A stretch of DNA of 64,000 bases from the NCBI RefSeq assembly GCF_022809775.1, contig NZ_CP094380.1, positions 1,289,001 through 1,353,000 on the forward strand. Direction: 5' to 3'. Source of the stretch: Pseudodesulfovibrio tunisiensis. GTDB taxonomy: Bacteria > Desulfobacterota > Desulfovibrionia > Desulfovibrionales > Desulfovibrionaceae. The position numbers and the translations under genes are program-made. The notes beneath the pieces were generated by a model. The model searched no databases. It was not told the DNA's origin and saw only the letters and a list, made by a program, of their open reading frames with translations. Below, piece by piece: positions 25,264 through 34,134 of this stretch (position 1 is the first letter of the stretch; the number at the start of each line of letters is the position of its first letter).

Positions 25264-25827
25264 TCAAAAGGTTTTCGTTACCTTGCGCATGCCCTTTGCG
25301 GGCGGCAATCCCCAGACCAGCCTGAGCCGACCGTACAGGTCGCGCACTCTGGCCCGGGTCAATCCGAACAGATCAAGCATGGGACCGAGATTCCGGCCTT
25401 CCCGCCGTGCCAGACAGAACGGGGAATCAAAAAACGTCACGGTGTCGCCCACCACCCAGAAGGGGAAGATCCGGCAGAAATACGGGCGAACCTCCACGGG
25501 AATCTCGCACCCGGCCGGTCCGAGAAACCGACAGGCCCCCGTGGAATCGAGGGCAAGGCGGTAATGCTCGTCGTCATCGGGAAACAGCTCGGCGAGCACC
25601 CGGCCTTCTCCCGGGAAAAGATTGCACAGATTGTTGCGGAAAGCCGCGGAATTGGGCTCCGGCACAAAACCGCCCGTAAAGGGCACGGCTTCGCGAATGC
25701 GTTCCTTTTCGCGCGGGGAAATGGGAAAGCAGTGTTCCTCGTTGCCCGGGGAAATGCGACAACAGGTCGGCCCCTGCCCGGCGCAACGCGCGCAAACATC
25801 CGGATCGCCTGTCTGAATAACTTTCAC
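25264..25827 (-). CDS. YkgJ family cysteine cluster protein
   Basis: 187 residues. The cysteines fall in the YkgJ/Fe-S or zinc pattern: CARCAGQGPTCC near the start, CRFLGPAGCEIPVEVRPYFC in the middle and a later FCLARR. The exact role of the family is unknown; some members modify or bind metal. It lies between kdsD and the PBP gene with short gaps, so it is cotranscribed with envelope genes. Confidence 0.85.
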   Translation of the reverse strand: MKVIQTGDPDVCARCAGQGPTCCRISPGNEEHCFPISPREKERIREAVPFTGGFVPEPNSAAFRNNLCNLFPGEGRVLAELFPDDDEHYRLALDSTGACRFLGPAGCEIPVEVRPYFCRIFPFWVVGDTVTFFDSPFCLARREGRNLGPMLDLFGLTRARVRDLYGRLRLVWGLPPAKGMRKVTKTF

Positions 25828-25844
25828 GATGCTTTCCGGCCGGT

Positions 25845-26861
25845 CTACCCGGCCCCTCCGTTGGCATGGCCGTTGGACGAAAATCGCAACGAGCCCTTGC
25901 CCAGCAGATCATGAAGATGCACCAGCCCGACCAACACGTCATCCTCGCGGACAACGGGCATGACCGTGATCTCGTTCTGCTCCATGATGTCCAGTACCCG
26001 AGCCGCGCGGTCGCCGGTACGGGCCCGCTTGGGCGATGCCGTCATGAACCCTTCGACCCTGTCCTCGGGATCGAACGGCCCCCGGCAGACCAGCCTGCGC
26101 ACGTCGCCGTCGGAGAACACGCCGTGCAGCCGTCTCTGATCATCGATCAGAGCCACCAGCCCGAGACCGCCCCTGTTGAGCACATCCAGCGCCTGAGCCA
26201 GGGAACTGTCCGCCGGAACGACCGGAATGTTCTCGGTATGCATGATCTCGTCGATGCACCGGGACAACCGCTGGCCCAGCGAACCGCCGGGATGAAATTT
26301 TCTGAAATCCTCCTTGCCGAAGGACTTCCACTCCATCAGACACACGGCCAGCGCATCGCCCACCGCAAGATGTGCCGTGGTGGACGCGGTGGGGGCCAGC
26401 CCCATGGGGCAGGCCTCGCGCGGGACCCTGACCTCGATGGTGATGTCCGACAACTCGGACATGGCGGAACGGGCATTGCCGGTTATGGCGATGACCGTGG
26501 CGCCCAGAGCCCGAAGCGTGGGAATGATGGCGTTGACTTCGTCCGTGCCCCCGGAATTGGACAGGGCCAGAACAACGTCCTCCCTGCGGATCATGCCCAT
26601 GTCGCCGTGCGCACCTTCCACGGGATGCAGAAAGAACGACGGCGTTCCCGTGCTGGAAAGGGTTGCCGCGATCTTGCGGCCCACCAGCCCGGACTTGCCC
26701 ACGCCGGTGATGACCACCCTGCCCTTGCAATTGGCCAGCACTTCCAGCGCACGGACAAAATGCCGGTCCAGCTTTTCGGAAACGGCGCGAAGCCCCTGGA
26801 TTTCAATATCCAGGACTTCACGCGCCAGTTTCAGCCAATCCCTGTTCGAATCACAGGTCAT
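25845..26861 (-). CDS. kdsD: D-arabinose 5-phosphate isomerase (KdsD/KpsF)
   Basis: 338 residues from ATG 26861 (GGAGG upstream). The SIS domain (about 35-200) has VITGVGKSGLVGRKIAATLSSTGTP and ALSNSGGTDE, with HPGGSLGQRL at its end. Two CBS domains follow (about 220-330). It makes arabinose 5-phosphate for Kdo and lipopolysaccharide. Length and domain order match the family. It starts 14 nt after the purF stop. Confidence 0.93.
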   Translation of the reverse strand: MTCDSNRDWLKLAREVLDIEIQGLRAVSEKLDRHFVRALEVLANCKGRVVITGVGKSGLVGRKIAATLSSTGTPSFFLHPVEGAHGDMGMIRREDVVLALSNSGGTDEVNAIIPTLRALGATVIAITGNARSAMSELSDITIEVRVPREACPMGLAPTASTTAHLAVGDALAVCLMEWKSFGKEDFRKFHPGGSLGQRLSRCIDEIMHTENIPVVPADSSLAQALDVLNRGGLGLVALIDDQRRLHGVFSDGDVRRLVCRGPFDPEDRVEGFMTASPKRARTGDRAARVLDIMEQNEITVMPVVREDDVLVGLVHLHDLLGKGSLRFSSNGHANGGAG

Positions 26862-26874
26862 GAATTGCCTCCGG

Positions 26875-28296
26875 TCAGCAATATTCCTTGATGATGCCGG
26901 GAGCGTATTCCGTCTCCAGGCAATCCTTGCCTCTGACCGGGGCCGGGGCAATGGGATAGTTTCCATCAAAACAGGCCAGACACCATGCATCCTTTTCCGA
27001 CACGGAATTCACCAGTCCGGGAATGGTCAGGTAATGCAGGGAATCCAGTCCCAGAAAACGGGCAATGTCGTCGACCGGATGATTTGCCGCAATGAGTTCG
27101 CCCTTGGAAGAGAAATCAATGCCGTAGAAACACGGGAACTTGATGGGCGGACAGCTTACGCGCATGTGGATTTCCCGCGCGCCAAGCTCGCGAAGCTTCT
27201 TGACCCGGGTCCGAATCGTTGTGCCGCGGACAATGGAATCCTCCACGATCACGATGCGCTTGCCCTGAATCATGCTCTTCACGGGATTGAGCTTCACGCG
27301 CACGCTGAAGTCGCGCATGTCCTGCGAGGGCTGGATGAATGTCCGGCCCACGTAATGGTTCCGAATCATGGCCAGTTCCAGAGGCAGGCCCGAGGCCTGC
27401 GAATAGCCGACCGCAGCATAGTTGCCGGAATCCGGAAACGGCATCACGAAATCGGCATCCACCGGGGCCTCGTGCGCCAGAGCCGCACCAAACGCCTTGC
27501 GCCGCTCGTACACCACGTCGCCGAACACATAGGAATCCGGACGCGCGAAGTAGATGAGCTCGAAGATGCATTGACGCTTGGGCTGCTTGGGAATGTCCAT
27601 GGTGTAGGACTTGAGCTGGCCGTCCTGAATGACGAGCATTTCGCCCGGAGTCAGGGGACGCAGATATTCCGCCTCGATCAGATCGAAGGCACAGGTTTCC
27701 GAAGCCAGCACGTACTTGTTGTCGAGCCGACCGAGAGCCAGAGGACGGAAGCCGTTGGGGTCCTTGACCGCAATGAGCTTGTCGTTCGCCATGATCAGCA
27801 TGCAGTAGGCGCCCTTGATGCGCTGGCAAGCCTTGAGAATGGCGTCTTCGATGGTGTTGCCGTTGAGGTTCTTGACGATGAGGTGCGCGAACACCTCGGT
27901 GTCCATGGTGGTCTGGAAGATGGACCCTTCGGCCTCGAGTTCCTGACGCAGCTCGAAGGTATTCACCAGATTGCCGTTGTGAGCCACGGCAAGACGCAGG
28001 TCTCCGTGACGCACGATGAACGGCTGGGCATTGCGGATGAGGGATGCGCCGGTAGTGGAATACCGAATGTGCCCCATGCCGATGTTCCCTTTGAGTTCGG
28101 TACCGAGATGGCGTTCGTTGAACACATCCGGGACCAGTCCCATGCCCTTCTGTTCGCGAATCTTGGTGCCATCCCAGGTCACGATCCCTGCGGACTCCTG
28201 CCCTCTGTGCTGGAGGGCATACAGTCCGAAATAGGTCATCCTGGCGGCCTCCTTGTGGCCGTAGATACCAAACAATCCGCAGTACTCTTTTTTCAT
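26875..28296 (-). CDS. purF: Amidophosphoribosyltransferase
   Basis: 473 residues. First committed step of purine synthesis: PRPP plus glutamine to phosphoribosylamine. The nucleophile is Cys6 in CGLFGIYGH, so the leader MKKEY must be removed, as in the B. subtilis-type enzyme. The PRPP loop is VIVEDSIVRGTTIRTRVKKL. Cysteines downstream (CPPIKFPCFYGIDF, DAWCLACFDG, KDCLE) fit the [4Fe-4S] form. It follows carB by 22 nt. Confidence 0.96.
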   Translation of the reverse strand: MKKEYCGLFGIYGHKEAARMTYFGLYALQHRGQESAGIVTWDGTKIREQKGMGLVPDVFNERHLGTELKGNIGMGHIRYSTTGASLIRNAQPFIVRHGDLRLAVAHNGNLVNTFELRQELEAEGSIFQTTMDTEVFAHLIVKNLNGNTIEDAILKACQRIKGAYCMLIMANDKLIAVKDPNGFRPLALGRLDNKYVLASETCAFDLIEAEYLRPLTPGEMLVIQDGQLKSYTMDIPKQPKRQCIFELIYFARPDSYVFGDVVYERRKAFGAALAHEAPVDADFVMPFPDSGNYAAVGYSQASGLPLELAMIRNHYVGRTFIQPSQDMRDFSVRVKLNPVKSMIQGKRIVIVEDSIVRGTTIRTRVKKLRELGAREIHMRVSCPPIKFPCFYGIDFSSKGELIAANHPVDDIARFLGLDSLHYLTIPGLVNSVSEKDAWCLACFDGNYPIAPAPVRGKDCLETEYAPGIIKEYC

Positions 28297-28318
28297 TGCG
28301 TGGCTCTCGTTTACGCTG

Positions 28319-31300
28319 CTAGTTGCCGTAATAGGCCTGCAGGTCCTGGACCCGCAGCCCGTCCTGCTTCATTTCGAGAATGGCCTGGACCATTGCCTTG
28401 GCCCCGGCCACGGTGGTGGTGTAGGGAATGCCGTACAACAGCGTGGACTGACGAATCAGTCTGGCATCGCTCACGGTCTTCCTGCCGGAAGGCGTGTTGA
28501 TCACCAGATCGATCTCGCCGTTCTTGATATGGTCGACCACATGGGGACGCTGTCCCTCATGCACCTTGAAGACCTTGACCACGTTGATGCCCTTTTCCTT
28601 GAAATAATCCGCCGTGCCACCCGTGGACATGATCCTGAAGCCCATGGCTTCAAGGTCTCTGGCCGCGAGCACCACCTTGTTCTTGTCCCAGTCGTTCACG
28701 GAGATGAACACCGTACCGCCCATGGGCAACTTCTGTCCGGCGCCGAGCTGCGCCTTCATGAAGGCCAGACCGAAACTCCTGTCAATGCCCATGACTTCGC
28801 CCGTGGAACGCATTTCGGGTCCGAGCAGCACGTCCACGTTCGGGAAGCGGCTGAACGGAAATACGGATTCCTTGACCGCAATGTGTCCGGTCTTGCGCAT
28901 GGACGCGGGCTTCAGGTCCCGCAGCTTTTCCCCGAGCATGACCCGGGTGGCCAGCTTGGCAAGCGGTACGCCCGTAGCCTTGCTCACGTAGGGCACGGTG
29001 CGCGAGGCGCGCGGATTGACCTCGATGATGTACACATCGCCGTCCTTGATGGCGTACTGCACGTTCATCAGGCCCACCACGCCGAGTTCCCGAGCCATGG
29101 CAATGGTCTGGCGCTCGATCTCGCGAATGAGTTCCGGGCTCAGTGTGTGCGGAGGCAGCACCGAAGCCGAGTCGCCGGAATGAATCCCGGCCTCCTCGAT
29201 GTGTTCCATGATGCCGCCGATGTAGACGTCCTCGCCGTCGGCAAGGGCATCGACATCCACTTCGATGGCATATTCCAGAAACTTGTCGATGAGCGTGGGA
29301 TGTTCCGGGGACACGCGCGCGGATTCGCGAAAATAGGTCTCGAACTCGTCCATGGTGTAGACGATGTCCATGCCACGGCCGCCCAGCACGTAGGAGGGAC
29401 GCAGCACCAGAGGGAAATCCAGCTTCTCCGCGATTTCCTTGGCCTCGACCATGCTCATGGCCGTGCCGTTCGGCGGCTGGCGCAGGTGCAGCTTGTTCAG
29501 GAACTGCTTGAACCGCTCGCGATCCTCGGCACGGTCGATGGCGTCCGGGGAGGTGCCGATCATGGGCACGCCCGCGTTCATCAGCCGGATGGCCAGATTG
29601 AGCGGAGTCTGTCCGCCGAACTGGACGATCACGCCATCGGGCTTCTCGAACTCGATGATGTTCATCACGTCCTCGAAGGTCAACGGCTCGAAATAGAGCT
29701 TGTCGGACGTGTCGTAGTCCGTGGAGACGGTCTCGGGGTTGGAGTTGACCATGATGGACTGCACGCCCATTTCCTTGAGAGTGAACGAGGAATGGCAGCA
29801 GCAGTAATCGAACTCGATGCCCTGACCGATACGGTTGGGACCGCCGCCCAGAATCATGACCTTTTTGCACTCGTCCCGGGATGCTTCCACTCCGGTCTCG
29901 TAGGTGGAATAGTAATATGGAGTATAGGCCTCGAACTCGGCTGCGCAGGTGTCCACCAGATAGAAGGTGGGCTCCACGCCCAGCTCCTTGCGCAGAGCGC
30001 GAATCGCGTCCTCGCTGGTCCGCCACATGGCGGCAAGCTGGGGATCGGAATACCCGAACTGCTTGGCCTTGAGCAGGGTTTCCTTCATGGCCGGATTCTC
30101 GGCGGACACCCCTTCCTTGAAGCCGAACTCGATCAGTTCGTGCTCAAGGTCCACGATATCCTTGATCTGGCGCAGGAACCACGGGTCGATGCTGGTGGCC
30201 TCGTGCACCTCTTCCAGATTCATGCCGCACCGAAGCGCGTTGCGCAGGGCGAAAAGCCGCTGGGAATTGGGACGGCGCAGCAGACGCAGCACTTCTTCCC
30301 TGTCCTGGTCGCATGTCTCGAAATGCTTGCCCAGACCGGGATGCCCGGTTTCCAGAGAGCGCAATCCCTTTTGCAGGGCTTCCTTGAAGGTCCGGCCGAT
30401 GGCCATGGTCTCGCCCACGGACTTCATGGCCGTGGTCAGATAGTCTTCGGTGCCCGGAAACTTTTCAAAGGTAAAACGCGGAATCTTGACCACGCAGTAA
30501 TCGATGGCCGGTTCGAAGGAGGCCATGGTCTCGCGGGTGATGTCATTGGGAATTTCGTCCAGCGTATAGCCCACGGCGAGCTTGGCCGCGATCTTGGCAA
30601 TGGGAAATCCCGTGGCCTTGGAGGCCAGAGCCGAGGAACGGGACACGCGCGGATTCATCTCGATGACGATCATCTCGCCGTTTTCGGGATTGATGGCGAA
30701 CTGCACGTTGCTGCCGCCGGTTTCCACGCCGATCTCCCGCATGATGGCCAGCGAGGCGTTGCGCATCTTCTGGTATTCGTCGTCGGTCAGGGTCTGGGCC
30801 GGGGCAACCGTGATGGAGTCACCGGTATGCACGCCCATGGGGTCGAGATTCTCGATGGAACAGATGATGACGCAATTGTCCTTTCGATCGCGCATCACCT
30901 CGAGCTCGTACTCCTTCCACCCCAGAATGGAGCGTTCGAGCATGATCTCGTGCTTCATGGACAGAGCCAGACCATTGGCGCAGATGTCCTCGAGATCTTC
31001 CATGTTGTAGGCAACGCCACCGCCCGCGCCGCCCAGAGTGTACGCGGGCCGGACAATGATGGGGAACGGAATTTTCCTGCCCCACTCGCGCACCTCGTCC
31101 ATGTTCCTGGCAATGCCGGACTGAGGCACGGACAGGCCGATGTTTTCCATGGCCTGACGAAATTCCTCGCGGCTCTCGGCCTTGTTGATGACCGGGATGT
31201 CCGCGCCGATGAGCTCCACGCCGCATTTTTCCAGCACACCCATTTCGGCCACGGCCAGAGCCGTGTTCAGGCCCGTCTGGCCGCCAAGGGTGGGAAGCAG

Positions 31301-31555
31301 CGCATCCGGACGCTCTTTCTCGATGATTCGCGCGACGGCTTCCGGCTCGATGGGTTCAATATAGGTTCGGTCCGCCAATTCGGGATCGGTCATGATCGAG
31401 GCGGGATTGGAATTCACCAGAATGACCTCGTATCCCTCTTCCTTGAGGGCCTTGAGGGCCTGGGTGCCGGAGTAGTCGAACTCGCAGGCCTGGCCGATAA
31501 CAATCGGACCGGACCCGATGAGCATGATCTTCTTCAGGTCTTCGCGTTTGGGCAT
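28319..31555 (-). CDS. carB: Carbamoyl-phosphate synthase large subunit
   Basis: 1078 residues from ATG 31555; a longer in-frame reading upstream is not conserved. Two homologous ATP-grasp halves: [20 protein letters not shown] and [14 protein letters not shown] in the first, [20 protein letters not shown] and [15 protein letters not shown] in the second. A C-terminal MGS allosteric domain holds [17 protein letters not shown]. Makes carbamoyl phosphate for pyrimidines and arginine. carA is not adjacent. It heads the minus-strand run carB-purF-kdsD; 31556-31732 holds no gene. Confidence 0.97.
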   Translation of the reverse strand: MPKREDLKKIMLIGSGPIVIGQACEFDYSGTQALKALKEEGYEVILVNSNPASIMTDPELADRTYIEPIEPEAVARIIEKERPDALLPTLGGQTGLNTALAVAEMGVLEKCGVELIGADIPVINKAESREEFRQAMENIGLSVPQSGIARNMDEVREWGRKIPFPIIVRPAYTLGGAGGGVAYNMEDLEDICANGLALSMKHEIMLERSILGWKEYELEVMRDRKDNCVIICSIENLDPMGVHTGDSITVAPAQTLTDDEYQKMRNASLAIMREIGVETGGSNVQFAINPENGEMIVIEMNPRVSRSSALASKATGFPIAKIAAKLAVGYTLDEIPNDITRETMASFEPAIDYCVVKIPRFTFEKFPGTEDYLTTAMKSVGETMAIGRTFKEALQKGLRSLETGHPGLGKHFETCDQDREEVLRLLRRPNSQRLFALRNALRCGMNLEEVHEATSIDPWFLRQIKDIVDLEHELIEFGFKEGVSAENPAMKETLLKAKQFGYSDPQLAAMWRTSEDAIRALRKELGVEPTFYLVDTCAAEFEAYTPYYYSTYETGVEASRDECKKVMILGGGPNRIGQGIEFDYCCCHSSFTLKEMGVQSIMVNSNPETVSTDYDTSDKLYFEPLTFEDVMNIIEFEKPDGVIVQFGGQTPLNLAIRLMNAGVPMIGTSPDAIDRAEDRERFKQFLNKLHLRQPPNGTAMSMVEAKEIAEKLDFPLVLRPSYVLGGRGMDIVYTMDEFETYFRESARVSPEHPTLIDKFLEYAIEVDVDALADGEDVYIGGIMEHIEEAGIHSGDSASVLPPHTLSPELIREIERQTIAMARELGVVGLMNVQYAIKDGDVYIIEVNPRASRTVPYVSKATGVPLAKLATRVMLGEKLRDLKPASMRKTGHIAVKESVFPFSRFPNVDVLLGPEMRSTGEVMGIDRSFGLAFMKAQLGAGQKLPMGGTVFISVNDWDKNKVVLAARDLEAMGFRIMSTGGTADYFKEKGINVVKVFKVHEGQRPHVVDHIKNGEIDLVINTPSGRKTVSDARLIRQSTLLYGIPYTTTVAGAKAMVQAILEMKQDGLRVQDLQAYYGN

Positions 31556-31732
31556 GTAATGGATTGGGTTGAAGTTACGGCATTTTTTCTGGGCGGGAAA
31601 AACGGATCGCTCTTCCGCCCGGCCAGGTAACGCCGCCACCCGCCAGGCAAGCAGACTTCATAACGGGTTATGGCAGGAAAGGCAACGGCTATGATTGACG
31701 GTTCAATACCGGGAACAGACAGAAACAGGCCA

Positions 31733-32563
31733 TCATTCCGTATGCGCTCTGACGATTTCATCCAGTTCGCCGGAAGCCCGCATTCCTGCCAGTTCCCGGT
31801 TGAATTTCGCCACGAAATCCGTGCAGTCCACATGGCCGGAAAAGGCAAGATGCGCGTATTGCCCGGAAACCACGTACGCTTCCTTGATCAGGGCATCGGC
31901 ATTGGCGATCGTCCCTTCCGCCTCCATGCGTTTCAGGGTCGCAAGAATGGCCAGCCGATCATTTATGTAGCAATCCAGACGGCCATTCACGAGTTTGCGC
32001 AGGTTGGTTTCCGTGCCCCGCACCTCCTCCAGATCGATGATGCGATCCCGCACTGCGTGCCAGAAATCGTCCCCGCCGATCACGAATCCGAGGTTGTTTC
32101 CGAAGCGCAATCCCTTGTAGTCCTCGGGAAACTTCGGTCTTTCCCGGGACAGAACCGACCAGTGGCAGATAACCACCACTTCCTCGCGCAGTATGGGGTC
32201 GGAATACGTTCCGAGATACGGACGCATCCGGGGTTTGTAGTACGGGGGAAACACGCCGAAAGCCTCACCACGTCGCGCCATGTCCATGGCCCGTTTGTAC
32301 GGCATCAGCCGCATGGTCACATCATACCCCGCCATCCGTTCGAAGATGCGCCGGAGAATGTCCACGTAAATGCCCTTGGGCTCGCCATGCTCCACATAGG
32401 AATAAGGCGGGTATGCATCATCGCCGACAATGAGCACCTTTTTCGCTTTGCTCCCGGCCATGGCGCCCGAGCAGGAAAGAAGCACAAGCAGCGTGAAGCC
32501 GAAAAGCACGGCACAAAGAGGCATCACTCCATGCCGGAAGAACCGGCCTTTCCAGTCGTTCAT
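31733..32563 (-). CDS. Periplasmic solute-binding protein, family 3-like
   Basis: 276 residues. A hydrophobic leader (about 12-36) is followed by VLIVGDDAYPPYSYVEHGEPKGIYVDILRRIF, the usual start of amino-acid-type binding proteins (SBP_bac_3). LRFGNNLGFVIGG and LRKLVNGRLDCYINDRL are family-like. There is no transporter gene nearby, so it may serve a distant permease or a sensory role. It is transcribed away from feoA. Confidence 0.8.
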   Translation of the reverse strand: MNDWKGRFFRHGVMPLCAVLFGFTLLVLLSCSGAMAGSKAKKVLIVGDDAYPPYSYVEHGEPKGIYVDILRRIFERMAGYDVTMRLMPYKRAMDMARRGEAFGVFPPYYKPRMRPYLGTYSDPILREEVVVICHWSVLSRERPKFPEDYKGLRFGNNLGFVIGGDDFWHAVRDRIIDLEEVRGTETNLRKLVNGRLDCYINDRLAILATLKRMEAEGTIANADALIKEAYVVSGQYAHLAFSGHVDCTDFVAKFNRELAGMRASGELDEIVRAHTE

Positions 32564-32662
32564 GCTTCACCATACCACGGATGGGCAAGGGCGCAACCCG
32601 GATATTTTCTCCACAGGACCACAACTCTCCCCTCTTGAAGAACATTGGCGTGCGGGAAAGCA

Positions 32663-32691
32663 TTGACAACCAAGAAGTTGAAACTTATTTT
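32663..32691 (+). promoter_or_regulatory. Promoter of feoA
   Basis: TTGACA (32663-32668), 17-nt spacer, TATTTT (32686-32691). The -10 box lies inside the Fur site at 32678-32694. Confidence 0.6.
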
Positions 32692-32694
32692 CAA
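32678..32694. promoter_or_regulatory. Fur box before feoA
   Basis: TTGAAACTTATTTTCAA matches the reported Desulfovibrio Fur consensus WTGAAAATNATTTTCAW (from memory) at all but one position. It covers the -10 box of the feoA promoter, the right place for iron repression. Confidence 0.65.
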
Positions 32695-32713
32695 TTGCAC
32701 CCAACAGGGAAGG

Positions 32714-33001
32714 ATGAACAACATGCAGAAACCCTTGACAAAGTTTCCCACCGGCTCCGAAGTGAGGATTGCCGGAATAGACGGAGGCCGCGGCGCCAGA
32801 TCCAGAATGCTGGCTCTGGGCCTCACTCCGGGCTGTCCGGCAACCGTACTTGGTGGCGGTCCCACCGGCTGCCGGGTTCGGGTTCGCGGCGCGGACCTCG
32901 TGCTCTGTTGCGGCCTTGCGGAAAAGATTCTGGCCGTTGACGCAGACTCCAATGAAATCCCGCCCTGCCCGTGCTGCCACAGGCAGTGCGCCAAAGCCTG
33001 A
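32714..33001 (+). CDS. feoA: FeoA domain protein
   Basis: 95 residues from ATG 32714, or 92 from ATG 32723; GGAAGG at 32708-32713 sits better for the second. SH3-like FeoA fold: FPTGSEVRIAGIDGGRGARSRMLALGLTPG then RVRGADLVLCCGLAEKILV-like ending. The tail carries extra cysteines (CPCCHRQC). FeoA assists the FeoB ferrous iron channel, but no feoB is nearby. A DUF523-DUF1722 gene follows after 73 nt. Confidence 0.88.
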   Translation: MNNMQKPLTKFPTGSEVRIAGIDGGRGARSRMLALGLTPGCPATVLGGGPTGCRVRVRGADLVLCCGLAEKILAVDADSNEIPPCPCCHRQCAKA

Positions 33002-33074
33002 CGAAAACATCCACATCCGACTTGTTTCCGACTCTCCGCCAATGATAGCATTCGGCAAAATACGGGAGGAGGCA

Positions 33075-34031
33075 ATGAGCAACTTCATCAAGATCGGCGC
33101 AAGCGCCTGCCTGCTCGGCGAACCGGTCCGCTGGAACGGCGTCGGCGCACTCGACAAGTACATCACCGAAACACTCGGCAATTATTTCGAATTCATTCCC
33201 GCGTGCCCGGAAGTAGGATGCGGCATGCCCATTCCCCGCGAACCGGTTCGACTGGTCGGTGATCCGGAGAATCCCCGCATCGTGGGCCGAAAATCCGGCG
33301 AGGACTGGAGTTCGCGCATGCGGGCATGGGGCAAACAGACCTTGGACGATTTGGAAAAGCAAAACCTGTGCGGATTCATCTTCAAGGCAAAATCCCCGTC
33401 CAGCGGCCCATTCAGAATCAAGGTCTATCCGGAGGAGGGTGGTCAGCCCGTCAGTTACAGCGGCGTGGGCTTCTTTGCCCGCATGTTCATGGACCGCTTT
33501 CCCCTGCTCCCCATCGAGGACGACGGCCGGCTGCACGATCCCCGGCTGCGGGAGAACTTCATTGAACGCGTCTTCGTGTTCAGACGCTGGCGCGACATGC
33601 TGACGGACGGTCCGACCATGGGCGGACTGGTGGATTTCCACACCCGCCACAAGATGCTGATCCGATCCCACGACGTGCAATCCTACCGCGAACTCGGAAA
33701 ACTCGTGGCCGAAGGCAAACGGCTTGGACTGCCCGCCCTGCTGGACAAGTACCTCACGGTCCTGACCAGAACCCTCACCCTCAAGACCACACCCAAAAAA
33801 CACGCGGACGTGCTCCAGCACATCATGGGCCATTTCAAAAAGCAGCTTTCAGGCGACGAAAAACTGGAGTTGCTGGAAATCATCGCCAACTACAAGGACG
33901 GCCTTGTTCCGCTCATCGTGCCCGTCACCCTGCTCAACCATTTTGTCCGCAAATACGGCAACGAATACCTTGCGGCCCAGCATTACCTGAATCCGCATCC
34001 GCTGGAACTCAAGCTCCGCAATCACGCATGA
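33075..34031 (+). CDS. DUF523-DUF1722 protein (TudS-like desulfidase domain plus YbgA domain)
   Basis: 318 residues from ATG 33075 with GGGAGGAGG upstream. The N-terminal DUF523 part has GASACLLGEPVRWNG, ACPEVGCGMPIPRE and LCGFIFKAKSPSSG; the conserved cysteines match those that hold the [4Fe-4S] cluster in thiouracil desulfidase TudS. The C-terminal DUF1722 (about 190-310) has FHTRHKMLIRSHD and LLDKYLTVLTRTLTLK. The fused form is known as YbgA; its role may be desulfuration of thiolated bases, or repair after light damage. Probably cotranscribed with feoA. Confidence 0.85.
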   Translation: MSNFIKIGASACLLGEPVRWNGVGALDKYITETLGNYFEFIPACPEVGCGMPIPREPVRLVGDPENPRIVGRKSGEDWSSRMRAWGKQTLDDLEKQNLCGFIFKAKSPSSGPFRIKVYPEEGGQPVSYSGVGFFARMFMDRFPLLPIEDDGRLHDPRLRENFIERVFVFRRWRDMLTDGPTMGGLVDFHTRHKMLIRSHDVQSYRELGKLVAEGKRLGLPALLDKYLTVLTRTLTLKTTPKKHADVLQHIMGHFKKQLSGDEKLELLEIIANYKDGLVPLIVPVTLLNHFVRKYGNEYLAAQHYLNPHPLELKLRNHA

Positions 34032-34034
34032 AAA

Positions 34035-34059
34035 AAGGCCCGGCATTGCGCCGGGCCTT
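34035..34059. terminator. Two-way terminator between DUF523-DUF1722 and metG
   Basis: 10-bp stem AAGGCCCGGC with GCCGGGCCTT around ATTGC. The plus strand continues CTCATTTT; the minus strand has six T. Confidence 0.85.
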
Positions 34060-34134
34060 CTCATTTTCGATCAGCATAGTCGAATCCGCCGGGCAGATCG
34101 CTGCACCAGCAGATCGCCGTTCAAGGACAACCTG

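Noticed and set aside
28529..31630. Long plus-strand open frame opposite carB (over 1000 codons)
   Set aside because: Pure shadow of the carB codon pattern in G+C-rich DNA; no family features and no ribosome site.
32999..33060. Second Sec candidate: TGA at the end of the Cys-rich feoA
   Set aside because: Codons after the TGA do not look coding, and the next gene has its own ribosome site.
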